Of a stretch of DNA of 64,000 nt, positions 57,765-64,000 are shown in pieces. Made by a program: the position numbers and the translations under genes. Under the pieces are notes generated by a model that was not told where the DNA came from, made no database searches, and was given only the letters and a program-made list of their open reading frames with translations. Position 1 is the stretch's first letter, and every line of letters starts with the position of its first letter. Origin of the DNA: Azospirillum brasilense (lineage in GTDB: Bacteria; Pseudomonadota; Alphaproteobacteria; Azospirillales; Azospirillaceae); NCBI RefSeq assembly GCF_007827815.1, contig NZ_VITH01000006.1:1-64000 (forward strand), written 5' to 3'.

Positions 57765-59128
57765 TGGGCGCCCCGGCGACCGGGCCGTCGCTGACCGAGG
57801 AGCTGCACGGACTGCTGGCGCGGCCCGTCACCGCCGACGACCGGCGGCGCGCCGCCCGCCACGTCCTGGACTGGCTGGCCTGCGCCGTCGGCGGGGCCGC
57901 CACCCCGGCCGGGACGGCGCTGCGGGGGCAGGCTGCGCTGGCCGGCGCCGGCGCCTGCACCGTGGTCGGGGTCGACGGTCCCGCCGCCCCGCTCGACGCC
58001 GCCTTCATCAACGGCGGGCTCGGCAACATCCTGGAGATGGACGACATCCACCGGACCTCGATCCTGCATCCGGGACCGATCGTCATCCCGGCGGCGCTGG
58101 CCGCCGCCCAGGCCTTCGGGCGCCCGGCGGAGGCCTTCCTCGACGCCGTGGTGCGCGGCTACGAGGCGACGATCCGCATCGGCCGCGCCGCCGGGACGCC
58201 GCATTACGCCCGCTTCCACGCCACGGCCACCTGCGGCGTCTTCGGGGCGGCCGCCGCCGTCGCCGCCCTGCTGGGTCTGGATCGCGCCGCCACCGTGGCC
58301 GCTCTCGGCAACGCCGGGGCGACGGCGGGCGGGTTGTGGCGCTGCCGGCTGGAGCCGGTGATGACCAAGCAGTGGCACAACGCCACCGCCGCCCAGAACG
58401 GCCTGCGCGCCGCGGCGGCGGCGCGGGCCGGGCTGACCGGCAGCCGCTTCGTGCTGGAGGGGGCGGAGGGCTTCTTCGAGACGCTCGCCTCCGGCGGCGG
58501 CGACCCGTCGCTGGTGCTGGCCGACCCGGACGCCCCCTGGCTGCTCCACGAGACCAGCATCAAGCCCTGGCCGTCCTGCCGCCACAGCCACCCGACCGTC
58601 GACGCCGCCCTGCTGGCGCGTGACGCCGGGATCGCGGCCGGGGACATCGACGATCTCCTGGTGGAGAGCTACGGCGACGCCCTGCGCTTCTGCGACCGTC
58701 CGGAACCGGCGACTGAGCTGGAGGCGAAGTTCAGCCTGCAGCATGTCGCGGCGGTGTGCCTCGCCTCCGGTCCGCCGGCCCTGGAGGATTTCCGGCCGCA
58801 GGCACTGGACCGCGCGCCGGTCGCCGCGCTGCGGCGGCGGGTGCGGGTGGCGCGCTCCGACGCGCTGACCGCGGCCTATCCCGAGCATTACGGCGCCACC
58901 CTGACGCTGACCCTGACGACCGGCGAGCGTCGGCGCTTCCACGTCCGCGACGCGCTGGGCGACCCCGAGAATCCGGTGTCCCTGGACACCCTGCGCGGCA
59001 AGGCTCTGAGCCTGTTCGCGGCGGGCGGGCTCGACCCCGACCGCGCGGCCGACCTGACGACACGAACGCTGGCGCTCGGCGACGGGGGTTCCCTGGCCGA
59101 CGTCGCCGCCGGCATCCCGAACCGCTGA
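57764..59128 (+). CDS. MmgE/PrpD family protein
   Basis: The 454-residue protein has the MmgE/PrpD fold: HVLDWLACAVGG near the start, NGGLGNILEMDDIHRTSILHPG (the active-site Asp/His region), RIGRAAGTPHYARFHATATCGVFGAAAAV, VMTKQWHNATAAQNGLRAA and IKPWPSCRHSHPTVDA. The family includes 2-methylcitrate dehydratase, cis-aconitate decarboxylase and iminodisuccinate epimerase, so dehydration, decarboxylation or epimerisation of a small polycarboxylate is possible. Its ATG overlaps the crotonase stop (TGATG). It is in one operon with a CoA ligase and amidase. Confidence 0.88.
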   Translation: MGAPATGPSLTEELHGLLARPVTADDRRRAARHVLDWLACAVGGAATPAGTALRGQAALAGAGACTVVGVDGPAAPLDAAFINGGLGNILEMDDIHRTSILHPGPIVIPAALAAAQAFGRPAEAFLDAVVRGYEATIRIGRAAGTPHYARFHATATCGVFGAAAAVAALLGLDRAATVAALGNAGATAGGLWRCRLEPVMTKQWHNATAAQNGLRAAAAARAGLTGSRFVLEGAEGFFETLASGGGDPSLVLADPDAPWLLHETSIKPWPSCRHSHPTVDAALLARDAGIAAGDIDDLLVESYGDALRFCDRPEPATELEAKFSLQHVAAVCLASGPPALEDFRPQALDRAPVAALRRRVRVARSDALTAAYPEHYGATLTLTLTTGERRRFHVRDALGDPENPVSLDTLRGKALSLFAAGGLDPDRAADLTTRTLALGDGGSLADVAAGIPNR

Positions 59129-59138
59129 GATCCCGACG

Positions 59139-60524
59139 ATGAACTATTTCGACGCGCTCGACCTTCCGACCATCCGCGCCCGCTACCCGCTCGGTCCCGA
59201 CTTCCTGCGGCGCTACCGCGGCATGAGCCGCGACGAACTGCGCGCCTTCCAGGATCTGCAATTCCGCGAGTTGATGGCCTTCGGCTGGCATGTGCCCTTC
59301 TACCGGCGCCTGTGGGGCCGCCACGGCATCGAGCCCGGCGACGTCCGCGGCCTCGACGATCTGGAAAAGCTGCCGACCTACTCCAAGGACGACCTCATGG
59401 AGTCGGTGGAGCATTTCCCGCCGCTCGGCGACTTCCACGGGCTGGACGCCCATCCCGACGACGCCCGCCCGCCGCTCGTCTTCCAGACGACCAGCGGCAC
59501 GACCGGCAAGCCGCAGCCGCTGCTGTTCGGCCCGAAGAGCCGCGAGGTGCAGTCGCTGTTCCTCGGCCGGATCTACGGTCTGCAGGGCATCACGGCGCGC
59601 GACGTCGTGCATTCCGTCTACGGCCACGGCATGGTCAACGGCGGCCATTACATCCGCGAGGCGGTGATGCACTGGGTCGGCGCGCCGCTGCTCAGCGCCG
59701 GCACCGGGATCGAGACGCGCTCGCTCAACCAGGTGACGCTGATGAAGGCGTTCCGGGCGACCGCCATCGTCGGCTTCGGCGACTACATCAAGCGGCTGGC
59801 CGAGGTGGCGATCGAGGCGGGGATCACCCCCGGCGAGGACATCCCGGTCCGCATCATCAGCGGCCATCTCGGCGCGGAGACGGCGGAGGGCATGTCGCGC
59901 ATCTGGGGCGGCGCCGAGGTCTACGACTGGTACGGCGTCGGCGACACCGGCGCCATCGCCGGCGAGGGGCCGGACCGCTCCGGCCTGCACATCATGGAGG
60001 ACGGCCAGCTCATCGAGCTGCTGGACGTGGACAGCCACGCGCCGGTGGAGGGCGACGCGCTGGGCGACATCGTCTGCACCTGCCTCTACAAGACGGACGT
60101 CTTCCCGATCATCCGCTTCAACACCCACGACGTGACCCGCTTCATCCCCGGCGACAACCCGCTGGGCATCCCGATGCGCCGCATGGCCGGCTTCCTCGGG
60201 CGCAGCGACAACATGGTGAAGCTGCGCGGCATCAACATCTACCCGCAGGGCATCGGCTCGGTGCTCACCAGCCAGTTCGCCGACGCCTCCGGCGAATACT
60301 ACTGCGAGGTCGAGAGCCGCGACGGACGCGACGAGATGTCCGTCGCCGTGGAGACCCGCAGCCAGGACCCCACCCTGGCGGCCCGGATGGAGGAGGAGCT
60401 GCGCATGCGGCTGGGGGTCGCCATCGCCATCCGCCTGTGCGCGCCGGGCGACACCGCCGAGGTGACGCAGATCGAGAGGCGGCAGAAGCCGATCCGCCTG
60501 ATCGACCGGCGCAAGGGGGCCTGA
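59139..60524 (+). CDS. Phenylacetate-CoA ligase-like (PaaK family) AMP-forming CoA ligase
   Basis: The 461-residue protein belongs to the PaaK-like branch of adenylate-forming enzymes: FGWHVPFYRRLW near the start, P-loop-like TTSGTTGKPQPLLF (118-131), YDWYGVGDTGAIAGEGPDRSGLHIMED, GDIVCTCLYKTDVFPIIRFNTHDV and RSDNMVKLRGINIYPQGI. It activates a carboxylic acid, often aryl or arylacetyl, with ATP and CoA. The GINIYPQ form is the C-terminal hinge of the PaaK group. It begins 10 nt after the PrpD-like gene. The acid activated is unknown; it could be the product of the amidase. Confidence 0.9.
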   Translation: MNYFDALDLPTIRARYPLGPDFLRRYRGMSRDELRAFQDLQFRELMAFGWHVPFYRRLWGRHGIEPGDVRGLDDLEKLPTYSKDDLMESVEHFPPLGDFHGLDAHPDDARPPLVFQTTSGTTGKPQPLLFGPKSREVQSLFLGRIYGLQGITARDVVHSVYGHGMVNGGHYIREAVMHWVGAPLLSAGTGIETRSLNQVTLMKAFRATAIVGFGDYIKRLAEVAIEAGITPGEDIPVRIISGHLGAETAEGMSRIWGGAEVYDWYGVGDTGAIAGEGPDRSGLHIMEDGQLIELLDVDSHAPVEGDALGDIVCTCLYKTDVFPIIRFNTHDVTRFIPGDNPLGIPMRRMAGFLGRSDNMVKLRGINIYPQGIGSVLTSQFADASGEYYCEVESRDGRDEMSVAVETRSQDPTLAARMEEELRMRLGVAIAIRLCAPGDTAEVTQIERRQKPIRLIDRRKGA

Positions 60525-60525
60525 C

Positions 60526-61836
60526 ATGCCCGAGCCGCTGTCCCTCCACGCTCCACCCGGCCCCGCGTCCGCCGAACACCGGACGGAGGCCGCGCTGGAG
60601 CGCATCACCCGCGAGAACGGGCGGACCCGCATCGTCACCGCCGTCGATGCCCATGGGGCGCTGGCGGCCGCCCGCGCCGCCGACGGGCGGGCCGCGCGCG
60701 GCACCCCCCTCGGTCCGCTCGACGGGCGGCTGGTCGCGGTGAAGGACAACCTTGCCGTCCGCGGGCTGCCCTGGACCGCGGGAGTGGGCGCCTACCGCGA
60801 CCGCATCGCCGACCGTGACGCGGCGGTGGTCGCGGCGCTGCGGCGGGCGGGGGCCGTCCTTCTCGGCACGCTCAACATGCATGAGGGGGCGCTGGGGGCG
60901 ACCAGCGACAACCCGCATTTCGGGCGCTGCCAGAACCCGTTGCGCGAAGGCTTCACGCCCGGCGGGTCGAGCGGCGGATCGGGCGCCGCCGCCGCCGCCG
61001 GCCTGGTCGACGTGGCGCTCGGCACCGACACCATGGGGTCCGTGCGCATTCCCGCCGCCTATTGCGGGACCTACGGGTTGAAGCCCACGGACGGCAGCCT
61101 CGACCGCGCCGGGCTGGCCTTCCTGTGCCCGACGCTGGACACGATCGGTCCGGTCGCCGACGACCCGGCGCTGCTGCTGGCTGCGCACGAGGCGATGGCC
61201 GGCGTCTCCCGGCCCGCCGTCGTGGCGGAGCCCGCCGCCCTGCGTTTCGCGGTGCCGCGCCAGATCGCCGAGGTGGACAGCGAGCCCTGCGTCCAGGCGG
61301 CCCTGCAGATCGCCGTCGAGTGGCTGCGGCGGCGCGGTGCCGTGGTCGAAACGGTCGATCTGGCCGGCTGGGAGCCGTCCCGCGCCCGGCGCGGCGGCCT
61401 GCTGCTCATCGAGGCGGAGGCCGCCGCCATCCTGCCCGATCTGCTCGACCCGTCCGTCGCGGGGGTCAGCGCCGACTTCCGCGACTGCCTCGCCTACGGA
61501 GCGGGGCTGTCCGCCGCCCGGCTCGTCGACGCGCTGGACCGCATCAAGCGCGCGGGCGACGCCTGCCGAAAGGCCCTCGCGGCTTATGACGGCTTGCTGC
61601 TGCCCACGGCGCCGCAGCGGGCCTTTTCCTTCGACGTGGACCCCCCGCCCAATCAGGCCGATTTCACCAGCCTCACCAATTTCGGGGGCTGCCCGGCGGT
61701 CGCCATGCCCGTCGCCGGGCAGCCGGGGCAGTTGCCGGCGTCGGTGCAGATCATCGGCACACCCTATTCGGAGGCCCTGCTGTGCGCTCTGGCTCGGATG
61801 TGGGGGGCGGACACCAAAGCGGCGGAAGGCTCATAA
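60526..61836 (+). CDS. Amidase signature family hydrolase (half-amidase candidate)
   Basis: The 436-residue protein has the amidase triad: Lys73 (VAVKDNLAVRG), cis-Ser148 (TPGGSSGGSGAA) and nucleophile Ser172 (DTMGSVRIPAAYCGTYGLKP). Residues 85-130 and the C-terminus (FTSLTNFGGCPAVAMPV) are typical of the family. It would hydrolyse a primary amide to acid and ammonia. It begins 1 nt after the ligase stop and ends the cluster. With a cyclic-imidase-like gene upstream it fits the half-amidase step of imide breakdown, which is inference. Confidence 0.9.
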   Translation: MPEPLSLHAPPGPASAEHRTEAALERITRENGRTRIVTAVDAHGALAAARAADGRAARGTPLGPLDGRLVAVKDNLAVRGLPWTAGVGAYRDRIADRDAAVVAALRRAGAVLLGTLNMHEGALGATSDNPHFGRCQNPLREGFTPGGSSGGSGAAAAAGLVDVALGTDTMGSVRIPAAYCGTYGLKPTDGSLDRAGLAFLCPTLDTIGPVADDPALLLAAHEAMAGVSRPAVVAEPAALRFAVPRQIAEVDSEPCVQAALQIAVEWLRRRGAVVETVDLAGWEPSRARRGGLLLIEAEAAAILPDLLDPSVAGVSADFRDCLAYGAGLSAARLVDALDRIKRAGDACRKALAAYDGLLLPTAPQRAFSFDVDPPPNQADFTSLTNFGGCPAVAMPVAGQPGQLPASVQIIGTPYSEALLCALARMWGADTKAAEGS

Positions 61837-61870
61837 GCTCTGGTCCGGCCTCCGTCTGATCGCTGCCCGC

Positions 61871-62749
61871 TCACTCCGGCCGCAAAGTCGCCTGGGGAAT
61901 GCGGGGCATCCCACCCGGACGGGGCTTTCCGAAGAAAAAGCCCGGATCGGCGATGATCAGGGCCGCGGTCAGCGCGACGAGAAGCCCCGTCTGGATCACC
62001 TTGGTGTCCGGGTGGGTCTGGAACATCTCGTTGAACAGCCCCGCGCTCAGATGGAAGACGATGACGACCGGAATGCTGCGGTTCGACCGGTAATAGAGCC
62101 AGTTCATGATCAGCACGAACGGGATGAGGCTCAGCGCGAAGTTCAGCGCGTGAATCCAGCCGGTTTCGGCGACCTGCGCCTGGTAATAGTGAGCGACCAT
62201 GCCGAGCGGCGCGTGCCAGACGGTCCAATAGAGGGCGAAGACGATCGAGGTCCAGAACAGCGACATGCTGCGCCGGAGGCAGTCGGTCCCGTAGGAATGC
62301 CAGCTCAACTCCTCGATGATCGGGGCCAGGAGCAGGGGAAACCAGCCCGGCAGGATGCCGGCGGAAAAGGACGCGTTGGCCGCAAGGCGGAATTGATCGG
62401 TGCTGTAGCCGAGCAGCAGAGACAGGGCCTGCGCCAGAAGGATGCTGCCGAGCATGATGCCCGCGCCCAGCGTCGCGAGGCGCAACTGCCGCCGGTCGGG
62501 CCGGACCAGACGGCGGTGCAGGTCGTCGCGCAGAACCGGGTCGGTCCGCGTCAGCCGCCACGCGGTGAGGAACGGAAGGAGCAACCCCAGCAGCAGAAGC
62601 GCCGCCACGGCGGTCAGGCCGGCGCGGCCGATTCCCTCCTGATGGCTCAGCCACGCCGCGCCGCCCCAGGCCGTCCATGGGCCCAGCGTGGCGAGGGAAT
62701 AGAAGGCCCAGGGACGGTCGTAGCGTTGAATGATCGCGTCGTCGCTCAT
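61871..62749 (-). CDS. CPBP (CAAX/Abi) family intramembrane metalloprotease-like protein
   Basis: The 292-residue protein has about eight TMs and CPBP motifs: motif 1 APIIEELSWHSYG (EE at residues 145-146), motif 2 around TVWHAPLG and motif 3 VVIVFHLSAGLFNE. In the usual EExxxR motif the Arg is replaced by His here (EELSWHSY). Whether it is catalytic is uncertain. The start overlaps the TetR stop by 4 nt (ATGA), so the two are one unit. The family includes prenyl proteases and bacteriocin-immunity proteins; role here unknown. Confidence 0.83.
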   Translation of the reverse strand: MSDDAIIQRYDRPWAFYSLATLGPWTAWGGAAWLSHQEGIGRAGLTAVAALLLLGLLLPFLTAWRLTRTDPVLRDDLHRRLVRPDRRQLRLATLGAGIMLGSILLAQALSLLLGYSTDQFRLAANASFSAGILPGWFPLLLAPIIEELSWHSYGTDCLRRSMSLFWTSIVFALYWTVWHAPLGMVAHYYQAQVAETGWIHALNFALSLIPFVLIMNWLYYRSNRSIPVVIVFHLSAGLFNEMFQTHPDTKVIQTGLLVALTAALIIADPGFFFGKPRPGGMPRIPQATLRPE

Positions 62750-63417
62750 GACGGGCCCTTTCCCGACCCGGCCGTGCCCGGTGCGGCTCCGGCCAGGACG
62801 GCCAGAAACGCCGAGACGAGGCTGTCCGGCCGCGCGCCGAGCGCCCGTTCGGTCAGGCGCAGCGTCGCCATCAGACGCATGCCGTGCTCGTCCGGTGACC
62901 AGCCGAAGCGCGGGTTTCCGAGCAGAAGGGCCTGACCGGCGAGAATGAACTGTATGGTCGACAGCGGGTCCTCGACGGCGAAGTCGCCGGTTTCGCAGCC
63001 GCGGTCGATCACACCGGCGAGCAGCGGACCGATCTTGCGGACCAGCGCGATGTTGGCCCGCTCCTGCAGTTCGACGTTGTCGGGGTGATCGAGCGCCTGA
63101 GTCAGCGGCGCGTTGTCCGTTTCCACCGCTTTCAGCGCGGCCAATGCGAGGACCAGCGTTTCACACGGCGGGCCTTCGTGCCCCGCGATGACCCGCTCGA
63201 CGTTTTCGGCCATGGCCGTCACCGCCGCCTCCGCCATGCGCGCCAGCAGGTCCCGCATGGACTGGAAGTGGAGATAGAAGGTGCCCTTGGCGATGCCGGC
63301 CTCGCGGGCGATCTGATCGACCGACACCGCACCGGCGCCATGCTGGCGGAACAGCCGGGCGGCGGCGCTGAGGATTTCGACGGACCGGACCTCGGAAGGC
63401 TTGCTCGTGCGTGGCAT
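62746..63417 (-). CDS. TetR-family transcriptional regulator
   Basis: The 223-residue protein has an N-terminal TetR HTH (about 14-60; EILSAAARLFRQHGAGAVSVDQIAREAGIAKGTFYLHFQSMRDLL) and an all-helical ligand domain. GAGGT at 8-nt spacing supports ATG 63417. A perfect 19-bp palindrome lies 17-35 bp upstream, so autoregulation is very likely. It is co-transcribed with the CPBP gene. Confidence 0.9.
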   Translation of the reverse strand: MPRTSKPSEVRSVEILSAAARLFRQHGAGAVSVDQIAREAGIAKGTFYLHFQSMRDLLARMAEAAVTAMAENVERVIAGHEGPPCETLVLALAALKAVETDNAPLTQALDHPDNVELQERANIALVRKIGPLLAGVIDRGCETGDFAVEDPLSTIQFILAGQALLLGNPRFGWSPDEHGMRLMATLRLTERALGARPDSLVSAFLAVLAGAAPGTAGSGKGPS

Positions 63418-63433
63418 GATAGGCACCTCAATT

Positions 63434-63452
63434 ATGACTGACCGTCAGTCAT
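63434..63452. promoter_or_regulatory. TetR-type operator upstream of the TetR gene
   Basis: ATGACTGACCGTCAGTCAT is a perfect 9-1-9 palindrome, 17 bp before the TetR ATG. TGACTGAC/GTCAGTCA is a common half-site type for this family. It would also control the coupled CPBP gene. Confidence 0.75.
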
Positions 63453-63569
63453 TACCGCGACCGCGGTCGCATTGCCAAGATGATTCGCAGGGCTGGCCGT
63501 GCTTGATCGTCTTTCCGCCCACGCGAAGACCGATGTCGGGCAAGGCGGGCCGACCCGCCGCTCCTGTCG

Positions 63570-63842
63570 GTGGCCCTTTCGGTCGCGGGCGGCATGGTGG
63601 GCTGCGCGTCCACAACCCGGGTGCCGGCGATTTCGCCGAGCGATCGCGGGCAGATCTTTGAAAAGTTCTGCCGGTCGTCCAACGTCAACCGCCTTTGCCG
63701 TGCGGTTGCCCCAGGTGGCCGCGACGCCGAATGCGGTTCGCCTCAGCCCTGCCGAATGCCGGGTGTCCTGAACGGCCGCCTCACGCGCCGTCGCTCTTGC
63801 CCTTGCGCGCCCGGCTGGGCATCTCGCCGAACTGGGTCTTGA
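63570..63842 (+). other. Possible small lipoprotein-like frame (doubtful)
   Basis: From GTG 63570 a 90-codon frame begins VALSVAGGMVGCASTT, resembling a lipoprotein signal with Cys near residue 13. It lacks a ribosome binding site and a charged start, and its last 60 bp overlap the convergent AraC gene. The remaining 63453-63780 shows nothing else. Kept as a low-confidence note; it may be decayed sequence. Confidence 0.15.
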
Positions 63843-64000
63843 AATCGCGCGAGAAATGGGCGGCATCGGCGAAACCGCAGTCGAAGGCGATCTCGGTGAT
63901 CGTGCGGCGTGTGTGCTCCAGCAGCCAGCGGCCGTAATCCAGCCGCAGCCGGCGCTGAAAGGCCGACGGCGAGATTCCCAGCGTCGCCTGGAAGGAGCGT
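63781..64000 (-). CDS. AraC-family regulator, C-terminal part (5' end outside window)
   Basis: The visible 72 residues are the second half of an AraC double HTH: SFQATLGISPSAFQRRLRLDYGRWLLEHT, then ITEIAFDCGFADAAHFSRDFKTQFGEMPSRARKG. The stop is TGA at 63781-63783. The effector domain and target are outside the window. Confidence 0.85.
   Translation of the reverse strand, partial: RSFQATLGISPSAFQRRLRLDYGRWLLEHTRRTITEIAFDCGFADAAHFSRDFKTQFGEMPSRARKGKSDGA

Overview
The window is very GC-rich with dense, often overlapping (ATGA) gene pairs. Gene content includes Fur-controlled heme uptake, a TRAP transporter, NMT1/SsuABC-type transport, a PQQ alcohol dehydrogenase, chemotaxis, and many LysR/GntR/AraC/TetR regulators. 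This looks like a metabolically versatile, soil- or plant-associated alphaproteobacterium, most likely Azospirillum or a close Rhodospirillales relative. That placement is an inference from gene content and composition, not from a marker gene. No rRNA, tRNA, CRISPR array, transposase or phage gene was seen.

Layout. (1) 1-15053, minus: one giant, C-terminally cut-off surface protein gene with at least 5017 codons. It has an N-terminal DUF4347 domain, cadherin-like and SwmB-like modules, four copies of a ~1.42 kb unit rich in FG-GAP/VCBS repeats, and ~15 tandem ~96-residue Ig-like repeats. A LysR regulator is divergent at 15152. (2) 16288-21230, plus: a yhiI-rbbA-yhhJ-type export operon. (3) 21280-30410, minus: a heme uptake locus (hmuS-hmuT-hmuU-hmuV, then an OmpR/EnvZ-type two-component pair, then hutX and a TonB receptor) with four Fur-box-like sites. 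One of these sites lies in front of the two-component pair. (4) 30466-36059: an ABC importer, flavin reductase-like protein and nitrilase operon, divergent from a TrmB-like regulator; two matching palindromes lie between them. (5) 36073-40307, minus: GST, a three-domain PPOX-like/FNR/2Fe-2S protein, a SnoaL-like protein and a LysR regulator. (6) 40471-43893: a REP-like inverted repeat, then GntR, an APH-fold kinase and a class III aminotransferase-fold enzyme. A 16-bp operator is repeated in front of the first and second genes. This resembles a hydroxylysine (or amino-alcohol) kinase plus phospho-lyase module. (7) 43949-48913: pentapeptide protein, PQQ alcohol dehydrogenase with a 13-bp stem-loop in its leader, and a divergent HisKA_3/NarL pair. 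(8) 48974-51037: chemoreceptor. (9) 51337-61836, plus: AraC regulator, YbhB-like protein, PuuE/cyclic-imidase-like deacetylase, TRAP transporter DctPQM, a crotonase without the two hydratase glutamates, MmgE/PrpD, a PaaK-like CoA ligase and an amidase. It reads as an uncharacterised catabolic route, best guessed as imide/amide opening, deamidation, CoA activation and decarboxylation. (10) 61871-64000: CPBP protease-like protein with TetR (perfect 19-bp palindrome in its promoter), and the end of an AraC regulator at the right edge.

The most interesting parts are the 51-62 kb catabolic cluster, the operator-linked kinase/phospho-lyase module, the Fur-box-linked two-component system inside the heme locus, and the repeat architecture of the giant adhesin.
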